Of a stretch of 64,000 bases of DNA, positions 1-14,312 are shown piece after piece. The DNA is from Lycocorax pyrrhopterus obiensis. Lineage: Eukaryota > Chordata > Aves > Passeriformes > Paradisaeidae. The number at the start of each line of letters is the position of its first letter. The first letter of the stretch is position 1. The stretch lies in assembly GCA_014706295.1 (NCBI GenBank), contig JACSVZ010000007.1, forward strand, positions 36,120,633-36,184,632, given 5' to 3'. The translations under genes were made by a program, and so were the position numbers. The notes beneath the pieces were generated by a model, which did no database searches, was not told where the DNA came from, and was given only the letters and a program-made list of their open reading frames with translations.

Positions 1-3000
1 CCAATTCACCTTCTGACATCTCAAAATTATTATATGATTGATTTTTGTGTTCTGTTGTTTTTTTTTTTTTTTAATTGAAGTAACAAACTGACTTGCCTTA
101 GTAATAAAAAGAAAAAGAGGACACACGGAAGCAGTTGATAACAAGGAACTCAGAATGCTGACTGTTTGTTCAAGAGAGAATTATAGACTATATCTGTAAC
201 GTTCTTTCCAAAGTAAACTCAGATATTGATTCCCCACTGAAAGATTTCCATTACAAGTGGAATTTCCCAATAGTATAGTTCAAACCTTACTAAACTTACT
301 CCAAAATTGACTTGATTAGGCGTTGCAAGCACTGATGATAACTTTGATATCACCATTGCTAGCAAAGACATCTGAGATAGATGTTCAAATACTGAAAAAA
401 GTTAGAAACTTTTTGACTCAAGAAAGCATAAACTAAAAGCTGTCCAGAAGTACAGCAGAAAGAAACAGTCATCTACTGTGACCCACACAGAATAAGAAAG
501 GTAAAAATTGGTATCTGTTTGTTCAGTCTTTTAATGAGTTCTCTAAACAAGGGATGAACTATAAAGTAAAACAACTGTTGTTGAAGTTATTCAAGACAGA
601 TAAAACAAAGGTCAAATGTAAAGAACTGCAGAGGACGCTTCTGACTGGGTGCTAAATAGCTGAAGAAATTCAATGCAGGTGCATTTAAAACTATTACAAA
701 ACAACCTGAATTCTATACATAAAGAGATGTCATCACTTAGAAATCTGATTTCAGAGCAGTAATTGACAAGACTATTAAAGTGTCAGTTCTATGCTCAACA
801 GTGATCAGAAAATTAGTCAGATATTAAGAAAAAAAAATACAAAAGTTTGCAACAAAATGAAGCACGGTCAGGTTACCAAACCATAAGTCATCTCCATTTT
901 AACCCTTATGTGTGAGTCTAGTCCCAAGCAGAGAGAGTCAGAATGGAAGCTTCTGTAAGAAAAACAACTGCACAGACTAGGGCTCTTCAGATACAGCAAG
1001 AGATAGCTAAGGGGTATGTGACGAGATAGGCAAAGTCATGAACAGCAACCAGCATCACTATCTCTTCCAGCAAGGGGATTTTCAAATTAATCGAAGGCAT
1101 ACCTTATCATACAGTGAGTAATAAAAAGTTAAGCCAGTTCCTGGACACAGAGGAAAACCATTTTTCCCAAACCTTATTAAAGGAAACTGTCAGCTTTTAT
1201 TGTAGCAAGCAATGCCATGAAAAACCTCTAAAGAGACACTAGTTTCATGTTTGGACTTTTCGAAGTCTGAAAGGCACATAAGAGTGGCATCCAAGTTCAC
1301 AGTTGAGGTAACACATACAAGTTTTCTTGAATAAGTTTCATTTGCATAATAATTGGTAAGATTCATGACAATAGAGATAACCTTGGAACTCTATAATGCC
1401 TTTAGAAGGTAATTTATCTCACCAAGGCCTGAACACTTACCTAAAGATGGGAAGAACAAACTATTCTTCAGAGTTGATTATGGCAGAGAGCTTAGATGAC
1501 AAGCCTCAGTTCTAGTCTGCTCGTGGTAGGTATGATAAATTCTGGCCTTAATCAAAAGCCTAAAGAAAATAAGGTGTAAAGCAGAGCTGTACAGGAGAGT
1601 CTCATGATGTGATATTTTGAAAAATATTTACTTCCTTAATATATATTTCCTGTATGATAATTACTGTGCCTACATACATGGCAATCTTTACTTCGTACAG
1701 CAACACAAAGTTCACCAGACATTTGGGCTAAAAAAGGTGCTTCCATCAATGGAAAATGTACTTTATAGCAGTGTTGCAAATTCAGTCCACACCTATCATG
1801 ACACTCATAGACAGCAGTAGAAAAAAAGAAGAAGAAAGACAGTGCTAAGTCACTGCTGTTGAGGTCCATATCCTTCTGCCAACAAGCTTAACTTCCCAAA
1901 AGGCATGAAAAACAATATTAAACAAGAAATTGAAACAGGCCCTCGACTAATTTTGTTGTTCTCTGTACAAGCCTATGAGCAAATATGACAAGAATGTAAA
2001 CAGAAGTTTATTTGACAGCTCATAGCATTTGAAGAACATTGGGTATTCTATTAAAATTGATCCCATTAAATTAAAAAACATAATTAACCATCTGCAATCT
2101 AGGCGTTACAAGCAGAACCACATGAAGACCTGATGGTCGCTAAGACAAACAGGTATTATTGTTTACTTCTTAACTCTCTGTTTTAAGATCTATTAGTTAA
2201 TAGGTGTTGTCATTAAAAAATACTAAACTTATTTCAAAAAAACCAAAACACACACACACAAAAAAAACCCCACAGGAAAAAACCCTCCACAACTACAGAA
2301 AACAAGCTGCTTATCTATCCTTCAACGTTTGGCAATACATACATGTTGGCAATATATTTATTGCATGATGAATATTCTGTTTCAACTTTTTTAAATAATA
2401 ATGAAGAACTAGTAGTTCAGTCTGTATTAATATTGAAATTATACTAAAGTCCACATGTGTGGGGTAAAAATTCTAAAATTCAGACCGAGTGACTAGGAGA
2501 ATTCACATTCAGTAAGTACAAGAAAAAGATAAAAAAAATTTTAGAAGTGTTGTGTCTGACACAGGTCTCTCTGACAGGTCTAGGCACATAGCATGTAAAA
2601 TCTAAAAGCTGCTGGAGTATAGCTAAATGCTGCTATCCAAGCTGTCATAACTGTATTGCAGTTTAAAGATATTTCTTGACAAGAAAATTGAAAAAGCTGT
2701 CTGGCTAGTAAATCAAAACCTTCCTTCTCTTTCAGTGGCCAATGAACAGATGCAGTTTAGGTCACAGATGGTGTTTTTCACCTTTTGGTCTCCATGCACA
2801 TTTTCAGCACAAGTACTTGCTTTCTTTATCACTAGGAGTGAAAAGTACCACTATCCACAAACCACTGTTATTACACAAGGCAAAAAGCTGCTGAGCAGAT
2901 AAGGTTCAGAAGTGTAGAGTGTTTTTTAATGATCTCATAATTTAAGATTGTAGTGCATTTTACTGTGGAATATGTTATTATACAATTATACTCCCTTGGA

Positions 3001-5888
3001 GAAACTTAAGAGAAGCAGAAATACCATCAAAAACAAAAGGTATATTGAGATAAATGCAAAAAAAAAAAAAGGCACAATATGTAAGCATTTGTTGGTTTGA
3101 GAGTCTAAGTTAAAGCCTCCAAGTGGGTCCAACATTTCACTTATAGTAGCCACTTATTTCTCTCATTTCCTTTCCAACCCACAAAACTGTTTAGCTTGTC
3201 TCCTGTGCTCCCTGCAAGGAGCCTCTACTTAGCACGGGTGTCTGTCAGAAGTGTCAGCAGCACCTGTTCTGGCCAGCATCACCCCCTGGACTGGTGCCTC
3301 GATGGGCCTTTCCAGGGTCGCTTCAACCAGGGCAGCAAAGAGCCAGCATCAAACTCCAAAGGCTGCCTCTGATGTCCTGAATGTGTGTTTTCAAAGATTA
3401 AAAATTCTGGACTTAGTATCAAGAAGTGTTCATCACTGTGGCACTGATTTTATAAAAGTGTGCCTCCAGAATGCTTAACTTAAAGGGATTTGCCACTTTT
3501 TCCTTTTTTTTACCTTTCCAAATCAATGTTCACTCATGAAGTTGAACAAATTCATTTTCATTCTTATTGCAAACAGCAACCTGTTCAGAATATGCTATTT
3601 AAACCAAATGATGTTTTGGGCAAACTTTGTATAAGGTGTCCATGAGAAAATGTATAAAGGAACCCTGAGAAAATCAGGAGTTGATAGCTATACATGAGAC
3701 CAGTGGGATTCTGTAACAATCTGTGGAAGCAAATGCTTAATATTTGCAAAAGTGATCTCAGAGTCAGGGGAGGTCAACAAGTTTATGAAAAGATTCTTCG
3801 TTAACAGCTGACTTAGTTCAGTGACTTCACAAGTATTTTCTGAACCTGTACTTCTTTAAGAGAGAAAAGATTACTAGACAAAATGCCAATTTAAATTTAA
3901 ACAAGTCTAGAACAAGTTTCATTAACTAAGCATCACATTCTATGCAAGGAATTAATTAAAACTATTTTCATTAAAAGTAATATCAGTAAGGCAACAGATC
4001 TTGTGAAGCAAGAGGAAGATAAAGATGCTTGATGAGCTATCAGGTGCAGCTTACTCCCAACTCAAAATTATAAAGGGATGAAGCAAGAAGAGAAAACCTA
4101 AGTACTCATTCTACCAGACTGAAAGATATACACTTGGAAAACACTACTGGTTCTAAATCTTCTTTCTGTAGTAGCTTATGCACATTCGTTTTTTAACTAA
4201 ACTTGTAAATTTTAGTCTGTATTAGTATTCAGTGGATCTCCATGAAAAATGGGAGTGTTCTTCTGAACACAGAGAAAAATTCTTCTTTGAATGTTTTGTT
4301 CCTCACAGTTCAAATAGCCAATATCTGGACTCTAAGCAGTTTAAGTACAAAGAGTGAATACCCTGTGACAGAAGTGGGAGACTTTTTGATTATTCTGGAA
4401 GATGAAAGGATGAACTGTGTAGAGAATTCTTTTCTTAGTTTTACCACCAACATCCTGCATGAATTCTTGACCAAATGCTCCAGAATCTTTAATTACTACA
4501 GACTGGATCCCTAGAAACATTTAATTACTGAACTCATGGATGCAGACAGTTTACTTCATTCTAGTCTTTGCAGAATTATAACCAAGTCATTTACTTCCAG
4601 ATCTTCAAAGAACTTTTGACACCTAATTTCCATTAAAATCAATTAATAACATCAAGACTAAAATAGTTGCTTACTGGTGACTTTGAGACAAATCCTTAAT
4701 CACATACACAGATATTTTAAAAACCTAACAAATTAAGGCATTAGAATAGTTAAAAAAATACTAAAAAACTGTTAATTTTCCAGTGCCCTAGAGAATGGAA
4801 AAGAAAATTACATATGCAGTACTCTAGTAAATAGGGATTATTTCAGGGTCAATACATAAACACAATTTATGTTTTGGGGGGTTCCATTAATTATTTTTCA
4901 TTGGTCTTTTCTGAATGACATGTTCATTGGCCTTAGAAACAAATGTTTGAATAAATCTGAAGGTTCATACTCAAAATACTATACAGTTATACATTTCCAT
5001 CCTGTGGAATCAAATGGTCTCTAAGTAACTGCTTGAAAAGAAAATGGGGGTGTATGAAGGGGCTTAAATGAACATGAACATATATACCTAAAGACTGCTC
5101 AATTTATGACACCCATATATAGGTCAAATTAGGAGAAGTACTTGTCCAGTAACAAAGTTCCTGTTAAAAAAATGTCCTACAAAAACAATTTATTCCCAAA
5201 AGCTGTGATAGCACTTCTGAAGAATTCAAAGGATCGAAACTAAAGAACATGGTCACAACAAAGTCACAAAAGGAACCCCTCAAAGAAAATAAAATCAACA
5301 AAAGAGATAAAGTCTAGCTATCTTAGCTTTCATGGAAGCTAGGGAATTTGCAGAGGACTTTCTCTGACTCCATTCAACAGGCATGCAGTGTCTATTTCAC
5401 TCAATCAAAAGCTCAAAAATGCATTCAAGGAGCAAGCAAAGCACACAGACTACAAAAAGGCCTATAGGTATAAGGAAGAGCTTTCTTTTGAAGAGAGCAT
5501 AGTAAGAAGGGTGTAACTAGCGCCCTTTTTTTCAAAATCATGTTGGAAGATTATAACAAGTGCAGAATCAGTATAATAAGGAGGGCATTTGATTCATATG
5601 GCTGACTTGGAAACACAGGGCAAAGAAACTTCCAAAATCAGCTAGGTCACACCTTTCTCAGCTATGGTCACAGAACTTGTCTCTGCCCTTTAATTTAGCA
5701 AAAACCCCACAAATTTTAAAAGAGAATGAAGAAGCCTTCACAATGAAGAAATCATTTTGTTTAATGATTGACCCTTTTCAGACAATCATTTGAGATGCAA
5801 ACAGTTGTAAAGGTGCAAAAGGAGCATTTGATAGAGGTTTTGAAGTTCCTCAGTTTTCTGAAGTTTTCTTATGGCAGAGCCTAGAGAC

Positions 5889-5911
5889 ATACACACACAC
5901 ACATGTACACA
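5889..5911. repeat. CA/TG dinucleotide microsatellite
   Basis: A run of alternating A/C with one central ATGT interruption. It is a short, purine-pyrimidine alternating microsatellite of the kind common in vertebrate non-coding DNA, and is probably length-polymorphic. Confidence 0.7.
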
Positions 5912-8900
5912 CCTTCTTTAGTTCTGAGCTTCCCCAGTGAGAAATTCAACAAAAGAACTCAGTTTAATAAGGGGCACAGTGCAGAAAGTATATTGACTTT
6001 AAAATGCCTTGGACAAGAGTCATCAGAAGGAAAATAAATCTAACACAGAGTTTTTAGCCTGCCAGTAATAAATAGTTTTTTTTCTGGCAATGTAGACATA
6101 CCTGAGCTGTCAGACCCCTAGAAAAATACCACCTCAGTCACTGTCAAGCTGTGTTATTTCAAATGATTGCTGAGTTTAGTTGGTTGAAGTTTCAGATAAG
6201 TTAATTTCCTCTACAGGAAAGTACAGGAGGCTCTTGTTAGTAATGATCTAGTTACTCCCTGACGAATAAAAAGTACATTATTTACCAATGATAGTCATAA
6301 ATACACAAAAGATACATTTTATTTTGAGAGAAGGAGAAACATCTCTTTGTCTCTAGTTTGAATCTTGCAATTTCTCTGCATATGTTTGACTTTTATAGAC
6401 AAAATGCAATTTTTTCTGCTAATATATCAACCATCTAACGAAACATTAAAATATACTACTTACAGATGGTTACAGTGGGGTTTCCTTTCCCCTGTAACAC
6501 ATTCCAATGCAGTACTTTATTTTTCTAATATACTCTAGAAATTCACAAAACTGTGAATCATTTAAGCATGGGTTATGATATAAAGTGTCCTAGTTGCTTC
6601 ATCATGAATAAACCAGCAGAGGTTCCCATGGAGTATGGTTTTTCTGTGGGACGCTTCAGTAACGGTTAAAAATTAACTACACACAGTACGCTTTGTAGAA
6701 TCTTGCAGAAGAAAATACACCCAAAAAATTCAGCTAGGAATCGTATCCTAGTTCCTCAATTTCCAGAGTTCCTTTCTGCAATTCAGTCTTCAACCACAGA
6801 CAACCAAGTCAGATTTTACAGACTTCCCTTGAACCATGTTATTTCTCCCATACTTTGCATTTCTCAAGCATTGGAAAGCCTCATATGTTTTACAAGGCTA
6901 GCTGTTTAAATTAAAATGGGAACTGTTCCTAAATCTGTTCATTTCAATACATGCTACCCTTAGAGTATTTTAGCTGACCTTAAGAATCTTTCACCCTGTT
7001 TTAAGTAGATGTAGCAGGATACCATAAATCATACAACAGCATAAAACTCTGGCATTTGCTGTAAGTTAGAACTACGATTTTCTTCATACTTCTTAGTAGG
7101 AAGAATTTTTACAATTGATTTCATGATAATTGAGTTTAAAAAGCAAATGCAATTTAATGGAATTTAAAATGCTGCACTTACTGGAATACTTTATTCATCA
7201 AAAGGTCTAGGGGTTTAGAATTGACTAATAGACAGTGATGATGATAAATCAATGTAGCAGAGTTAATTTCTTAGAGTTGAATTGGATTTAGTCACTCAAC
7301 CCTCAGAATAATGGAATTGCATGGCCAAATTCCCCTGCTTCTCAGAGAATTTAGGGATAAGGGAACTCAGCTAATTTTTTTTTTTTGAGAATGAGAGACT
7401 TTCTAACGGTATTGAAAAACTAAACCTGTGTAAGTCATAGCAGTTTAATTCATCGTCTTCCTTTTCCCTTGAAATTTCAATTAAAATCACAGTTTATAAT
7501 GTTTCATGCACAGAATTAATTTCCTTTATTGGACAATCTAAAAGTATATGTGACTAGTTGGTGTATGAACTTCAGCACACATCTAGAGAGAAGTTGTAAC
7601 AATAAACTAGCTACTTCCCTAAAAAAATTCCCACAAATTCCCAAGTAGTTCAAACACTTCAAAAACCAACAGAAACATTTTTTTTTGCCACTAGTAATAG
7701 TATTTTCATTTTGGTCTTGTGTGTAGTTTGCATTAGTGAATCAAAAAATATTATTATGTATCTTGCCTCACTAACAGTAGAAACTAAATTAAAATTGAGC
7801 CTTAACATTTCAATACGATGTTTCTTCAATTCCCTGTGTGTAGAAATGTACATGCCTATCTGTTTTACATTCAAAGTTCACATTTTTCTGTCTAATTAGA
7901 ACAATGAATCCTAGCAGTCAGTTGCACTGTCAGAGCTATTTGCGTTATGCTTTGCCTATTTCTATTTATATTGGTTAAAGACCTTCCTAATAGAACTCTG
8001 GCCAAGACAAAACTATCCCTTCCTCCACACTCCTTCAGCACTAACCCCAATCTCCATGACCTTTGGCTAGCCAGAACAGCAGATAAGCATGTGGAAAGTT
8101 TGGCCAAGTATGATTCAGCGGTACTCTTTTGGGGGTAACTTATTTAAAAAGTAAAACATAAGTGTGCATAATATTCCCCTTCTGTGGACAGCTACAAGAG
8201 CTATGGTAGATCACGTTACCAGGGCCACGGTAGATGAGATGTGAACGTCTGCTTTACCTGAAGAAGAAATCCACACAGGTGTTTTGGTCATTTAAGGGCT
8301 CTACTCAAACCTCCGCTGTGTGAAATGCATTTTATGCAGCCACCTGTACGCAGTGGGAATCATTTCTGTGTTATAAGAACTGCAATGTCGCAGGTCTTCA
8401 AGTCACCATATATTAAATTATATGGGAGGTTTGTATTATACTTTTGTTTAGTAGACACAAACTTAACTACAATGGATTTGTTAGTGATGGTATAGTTATG
8501 CCTTTTTTTAAGCATGCCTAAAACTTCATATTAAAACTTTTCAGGAGTGCACTTCTTAATGTACTTTATAAATTAATAGAGCCAGCAACATTTCTACAGT
8601 ATAATGGGAAATGAATCTGTGCCATAATTCCAAAACTCAATTTCGCTGGTCAGTGTTTCCTTCTCTTATCTTAAGTACTGTAATAAAAAAATGTAAATAA
8701 TCAAGCACATGTACCAAACACCCTTTAACCTCAGAAGCTACCAGGCAAAATTCTATGTCATTTGTATTTCTATTTCTTCATCCCCAGGCTTTATACTGGA
8801 AACTGCATTCCTTCACATTTGACAGGCAGATTTATAAAGATGACTGTCTTTCTCCAGCACTTTTTAAATGGCTTCAGTTATGATTTAATTACCTTTACTC

Positions 8901-9324
8901 CTCCTCTTCTCTTCAGGTTCATAGCCTAGGACAGCAGCCTTCTTAATCAATGCTTTAGAATAAGCCATCCTCTTGCATTATGAGAAATTCTTATAAATGC
9001 ACCAGTGTTACCATACTCTTGAGCACTAGTTTTCAAGAAAATGCTGCAACAGATACAAGAAATTAATATGACTTCATATCCCATTAAGAAACATAAAGCT
9101 CAAATATCATATTTCACCCGTTTGTGTTCAGGAAATTAGAAGCATCAGTGCATTGCACCCATGTGTAATTGTGCACGGCATGCATTTTAATTCCCCCACA
9201 GAAAAATCTTAATCATTCAAGAGTTGCCATGTCACCTGTCCATGATGTTTCTAGAGTTCAGCTAGCCTTGCCACATTACATTCCTGCTGCCAAGAATATT
9301 TAATTCCAGCTCAATAGTTATTGA

Positions 9325-9342
9325 GGGGGTGGGGGGAGGGGG
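9325..9342 (+). repeat. G-rich homopurine run
   Basis: Three G tracts of 5, 6 and 5 residues are separated by a single T and a single A. The run stands out in an AT-rich neighbourhood. Its three long tracts could support a two-tier G-quadruplex, or a three-tier one using a neighbouring strand, but a canonical four-tract intramolecular motif is not strictly met. Confidence 0.6.
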
Positions 9343-9983
9343 AAATAATAGTTTACAAGTAATCCCTTACTAAAAACACCTAATGTGGTTGAAGTTCTTT
9401 CCTTCTAGGCGGTGTAGAAAAAATTTCTTTTAAAATAGAGTAGATTACACATAATAGGCTTTATCTGCCTTTTTGTGTCCATCAGCCAAAGAGGGATTGC
9501 AGCTTGTTGAAGTAGGCTGGTTAACGTTCTCCTGTCATTAAAAGAAGCATAACAGTATGATTGTACATTTGGAAAAAAACCACAGGCATCACTGCTATCA
9601 TTTTCAAAGTGGTAGCTCTGTAATTGCTAGATTCCATCATTACTACAGCTACTAACACTGAAAATTTGTTTAAGTTGCGTATGTGGATGAATTCATCCAA
9701 CATCAAGTTTCAATAATTCGTGATGCAGTACCTGCTACTAATACAGAACCACTTCAACTGTTCAAAAAAGCCTTTCAGGTTCTAGGAAAGATGTGAAGTA
9801 TTTTGAAAATTTTGTTCCTTGGCAAGAATACATTTTCACCTCAGTCAGGACTGACAGCTCTAATTCTTTTTCCTCAAAGGCAGAAAGTGGCATAGCCTCC
9901 CTGAAGCAAGGATGAAGTGAAATGGACACTAGCACATTTTGTAAGAAACTTTGCATGGGAAACTAAGATTTTGCCTTTTTGTC

Positions 9984-10459
9984 TGTACTGGTTCCAGCCA
10001 AGACAGGGTTAATTTTTTGCAGTAGCTGGGATCAGGACTCTAATGTTATTCAATACCACCTCATGTCATTGCCAGGTGTGGCAGAAAAGGAATCTTTCCC
10101 TTCTGAGAAGTGTGTTCCTTCTGGTCAAAAATTGGGGCAGAGTAGGGGAAACATCCAATATTGTTCTTCGTCCTCAGATAACAGAATGTAATGAGCATTT
10201 TTGCATGTGAATCACTGTCTCTTGTACACTTTTGTTATTAGTATTGCTGTTTTTACTGTTTGTTTTCTTATCTCATTGCTGTTTCCAGTAAATTGTTCTT
10301 ATCTCAACTTGTGTTCTTCATGGTTTTTTCCTTCAATTCTCTCCTCCATCCCACCACAGCAGGAAGGGGAAGCAGAAGGGGGAGAGAGACAGAACAACAT
10401 GCACTGTGGGAGAGTGTTTGTGGTAGCACTGAACTGAGGAATACCATTAAACCACAGCT
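9984..10459 (+). mobile_element. Decayed solo LTR, avian ERVL-type
   Basis: The left end reads TGTACTGGTTCCAGCC and runs into GGGTTAATTTTTTGC. This resembles the start of a common songbird LTR family (TGTCCTGGTTTCAGC.., GAGTTAATTTTC). The right half keeps the family's order of landmarks. A GAGCA..TTGCATGTGAATCAC block comes first, then a T-rich stretch with TTATTAGTATTG, then TTCTTATCTCAAC, then TCTCTCCTCCATCCCACC, and finally ATTAAACCACA. The middle (U3, TATA region) is shortened relative to the family as I remember it. I could not recognise a target-site duplication, and no internal retroviral region adjoins either side, so this is an old solo LTR. Short reading frames inside it are not genes. 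Family naming is from memory. Confidence 0.72.
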
Positions 10460-13400
10460 GTGAGAGAGGATCAAATCCTGGAGGAGTTGGTCAGGCTTGG
10501 TGCTCTTGGCAGCAAAGGTGATAACAAGCAGTAGTCTAGATGATCTGAAAACTCAAGATAATCATCAGCTGTGTCAAAGTTTGTCAGGTCTGACACTTCT
10601 CTTATCAAGCGTGAAGCATACAAGTACATTTTTCATGGAATACACAGATGAGTTTATTCATACTGATGAACTCATAAAGGTACAAGCTGTATGCATCAGC
10701 AATAATAAATGGGCCAACATAATAAAATTCTTAGTACTGCCAGGGCAACATAATGACGATGCAATATAAAATAAGTTCTAATTATACTAAATTATCCTGC
10801 CTTACATTTTTGTTGCTCTTCACAGAAAACATTAAAGAGAAAGAAAATGTACAAGGGTATATATTTTTTATTGAATAACTTTAAAATTTCTTTTCTTCTG
10901 TATATAATCATGCCATATATAGCAAGACCAAATATCACAGAATACTAATATGACCTTCATATATTCACTAGGTTTTATTGCTTTTCTATATTTAAACTCA
11001 TTTTTAGTTGTGATAAGACATATATTCTTCCGCTCATCCTTCTCTACTGCAGTTTCACAGTATAATTTATAGTTACTGATATACTCAGCATTAAAAAATT
11101 AGCAATATCTGATATTTGACTTCTTTTGCTTGATCTCAAATTTGTTAAATGTTTATTTAATTTATTCAATATACTACTATTCAACCTTGTCATTTTTCTT
11201 TAAAACAATTCTAAAACTTGCCACTTTTCCTTAAAAAAAATAGGTAAGATGAACTGTTTATTTTTCTACATTTACAGAAAAGTCCAGATTCTGCAGTATA
11301 TATACACAAAGACAATCAGTACAATTCACAACTGAAATTCTGTTAAATAGCAACTATTTTAGTGCAAATGTATTATCAAAATTAATTTTGGCAGCTTTGT
11401 TAAATAATATTTTTGAGAGCAGTAGCTTACAAACTCTGATGAAGATTGAAGTGATTTCTAAACACAACTTTTCCACATTGTGAAGAAAGATTGACTACAG
11501 AAAGAGAAAAACAACATCATTTGAACAATGCTCAATAGGAGCAATTGCATTATATTGAAGACAAACCTTATTAAAAGCCTCAGTTCAGCTACTACCCCGC
11601 GACTGCTAAGCTGTGTGCCTCAGTTTTTCATCTCAGTGCTCACTTAAGGACTAGAAACAGTTTTCAGAGGACTTTTTTTATTTCTTCATATTCAAAAATA
11701 TTCAATTTATTTCGGTTTCCTACATGCCTATGTGGGTTCTTCATGGACCATAGTTTCATTATACACTAAATAGACATTAAAGATCAAAACCATGATTTGG
11801 AACATCCTGGGGGCACAGTTATAACACAAATAATGTACCTGACGTTGTTTGAAGGTTTTGTCACCTTTTTTCTAACAATGAACACTGGAAATGTTTATAA
11901 GTATCACATGGTCGTTCAGGAACACATTTTCTTAACAAGAGAGAAGAAAATGCTCTTTTTGCTTGTCTTTTCTTGCCTTTTTTTTATTTTAATGGTTTAG
12001 GTCTTAAATTGACAGGTACTAGTAAACAACACAACTTTAAACTGGTAACTTGTTGTTCACCATTTCAGGTGACTTTTCTGAAGATTTGAGTCCTGGGATT
12101 TTTTTTACCATTTCATCAGTCAACACAGCAATCCAGATAAATTACTCAAATACACAAACAAATTTAGTTATCAGCTGCCCACTTTCAGAACTGAAGCTTT
12201 TAGTAACCATCTATCACGCAAAATCTTAAACAGTCAAGAATATTGTAAATGATTTTCCCTTTCATTCAGAAGTATAATTTCAGTTCTCTTTCAAATACAA
12301 GGGCCAAAAAAATTGTCAGTAGTGGTTTGCGTTTGGTTTTTTCTTTTAGACATGTGAGGCTTTTGCTAGTCATGGAAACGATGCCATGATACTTTAGACA
12401 AAATGGAATTTAATGTTATGTAGTTCAAGAATTTCAGTCCAATAATGTTATTTCATATTTTTAAAACTATACACACCTCAACACTAAAAATGTCAACAAC
12501 TTTGCTGCACAGAAGACAACTATGGATACACTGTCAGAAAACACTTATTTTACTGTTTTCAAAAAAAAAGTATTTTGAGATCATAATGTCTGTCTGTCCA
12601 TCTTCAGCTCAGAACTTCATCTTACTCAATTTTTCATCCCATCTCACTAATTCAAAGGCAGAATATATTCCCAAAAACAATTATGTTCCTACAAGTTATC
12701 ATGAAAATTCTATGAATAGGAAGGAAGATGATCAAATTAATGGTTTTACATGGAAAAAGACTGACAGAACTCTGATGTTACACACAACTGTTTAGCATCA
12801 GCTGCCTGGTCAAGTAGTGTGAACCCAGTTGCTAGTAATTTAACATGTACATATATCAATATTAACTCTCTTATTATACCTCTTGTCCACAAATATTAAC
12901 ATTAGAGCAGTAAGGATGGAAAGTATTCAGATCTATAAAAAGAGACCATCATCAGTTGTACTGTTCTTCAAACAAACTTGTTCAGTGCTTACTCCTACAC
13001 TTTAAAAAAAAAAAAACCCAACCTAATATTTAACTTTCTCTGTCAGAACTGTAGATTTAATGTAACATTTAAAAAAGTCATTTGCTGATACCTTGATATT
13101 TTTATGTTGCAGCCAGCTGAGAGTTTGCTGATAAAGCTGAAAGCATCAGTTACTCTGTAATGGCATAAAGTAATAAATGCAGTACATTATACTGGATGTA
13201 GAAGGTGATTGATAATTTCTTGCCATCATGTTGTGTAAGTTTCCAAATCAGTGATTTTGAACAGACACGTAAGTGATCCAGCATTCATATTCAGGTACCA
13301 TGAAATCCCTGTAGCTCTCAAAGTTCGAAGACTCCCAGATTTTCAATAATATTTTTATTTATTTTGCTTGGAAGTTATTTTGTAGTAGCTAGGGGAATTA

Positions 13401-13995
13401 TATAAGTTCCAGTCTTTCTAAAAATACTATGATACACCTGCTTCCTGAGCACCTTTGAATTTCCTATTTCATCAAACTGGTTGCTGCAACTGTCACTCAA
13501 TAATAAACTCTCTCCATTATTTGATAGTAATAAAAGTCATTGATTCCATTGAGGAACATTGATGTGCAAAGAAGGGCCTGATTTTAGACATTATCCTAGT
13601 AAAATAATCCTAGGAAAAAAAAAAGGATAGAAGTAGGAAAACAACCACACAAGCATCACTGCAGATAAGGGTTCCACCAATGTGCCTGTCAACATTAATA
13701 TTAGCCTCTTTGCTACACAAGTAATTTTCCTATAGCAATTGCAGCTATTCACGTGTCGGGGGAGTACTTGCCTCCTAACCTGCGCAGTGTCAGAAAAGAA
13801 AGCCAAAATGAGGGAAAACTCTAATTCTTCATAATGCCTCCCCACATTAATTGCATTTAATAGAGACAATGAAAATTCAGTTCAACTGAATAGGAAAAGA
13901 TGAGGTATTTTAACTTTCCCTTGGTATCAAACCAAAATAAAAGATTCTTTATATGATCACTAAGTCAATTGTGGTCTTAATTATTTCCAAAAAAT
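10460..13995. other. AT-rich non-coding stretch without a gene
   Basis: No gene or complete repeat is recognised. It has an A13 run at 13004-13016 and many T-rich tracts. A 116-codon frame at 12445-12795 has no recognisable motif and is rich in AT-driven residues (K, N, I, F, S), so I treat it as chance. A possible CR1-like trace near 10530-10555 is too short to call. Confidence 0.5.
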
Positions 13996-14312
13996 ATCAC
14001 TGAGGTTGGAAGTGACCTCTGGAGATCATCTACTCTTAGTTTCCTGCTCAAAACAGGATCAATTACAGCTGGCTGCTCAGGAACATTGCCAGTCAGTTTT
14101 CAAATATTTCTAGAGATGCTGAGAGACTCCACCTCCTCTCTCATCAACCTGTTCCAGTCTTTGACTACCTTCAGAATTAAAAAGTTGTTTCTTAGATTAA
14201 AACAGAATTTTCTATATTTCAATTTGTGCCTGTTGCTGAACACAGCACTTCATACGTAATCCCACCAACCCTGGGGGGAAGAATCACCTCCCCTGACCTG
14301 TCGGTACAAATT
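13996..14312 (-). mobile_element. CR1 LINE 3'-region fragment
   Basis: Read on the minus strand, this matches the 3' part of avian CR1 elements. On the plus strand it opens with AGGTTGGAAGTGACCTCTGG, the complement of the CR1 terminal GGTCCCTTCCAACCT-type motif. It continues through the CR1 landmarks CTGCTCAAAACAGGATCA, AACCTGTTCCAG, TTTGTGCCTGTTGCTG and finally AATCACCTCCCCTGACCTG. The terminal octamer-like repeat (ATTCTATG) is missing, and substitutions and small gaps are frequent, so the copy is old. It carries no open coding part. Confidence 0.85.

Larger units (their letters stand above)
1..9983. other. AT-rich non-coding stretch without a gene
   Basis: I see no gene, RNA gene or recognisable transposon here. 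All open reading frames are short, start at arbitrary methionines and lack any family motif I know. Simple sequence includes a T15 run at 58-72, a CA-rich tract near 2249-2266, an A13 run at 3058-3070, a CA/TG tract at 5889-5911 and a T12 run at 7375-7386. A slightly GC-richer patch at about 3200-3390 has no identifiable origin. The stretch fits intergenic or deep intronic vertebrate DNA. Confidence 0.6.

Noticed and set aside
10530..10555. Possible CR1-like trace (TAGTCTAGATGATCTG)
   Set aside because: Too short, and without the following GGTCCCTTCCAAC motif.
12445..12795. 116-codon plus-strand open frame
   Set aside because: Low-information sequence without motifs; treated as chance.
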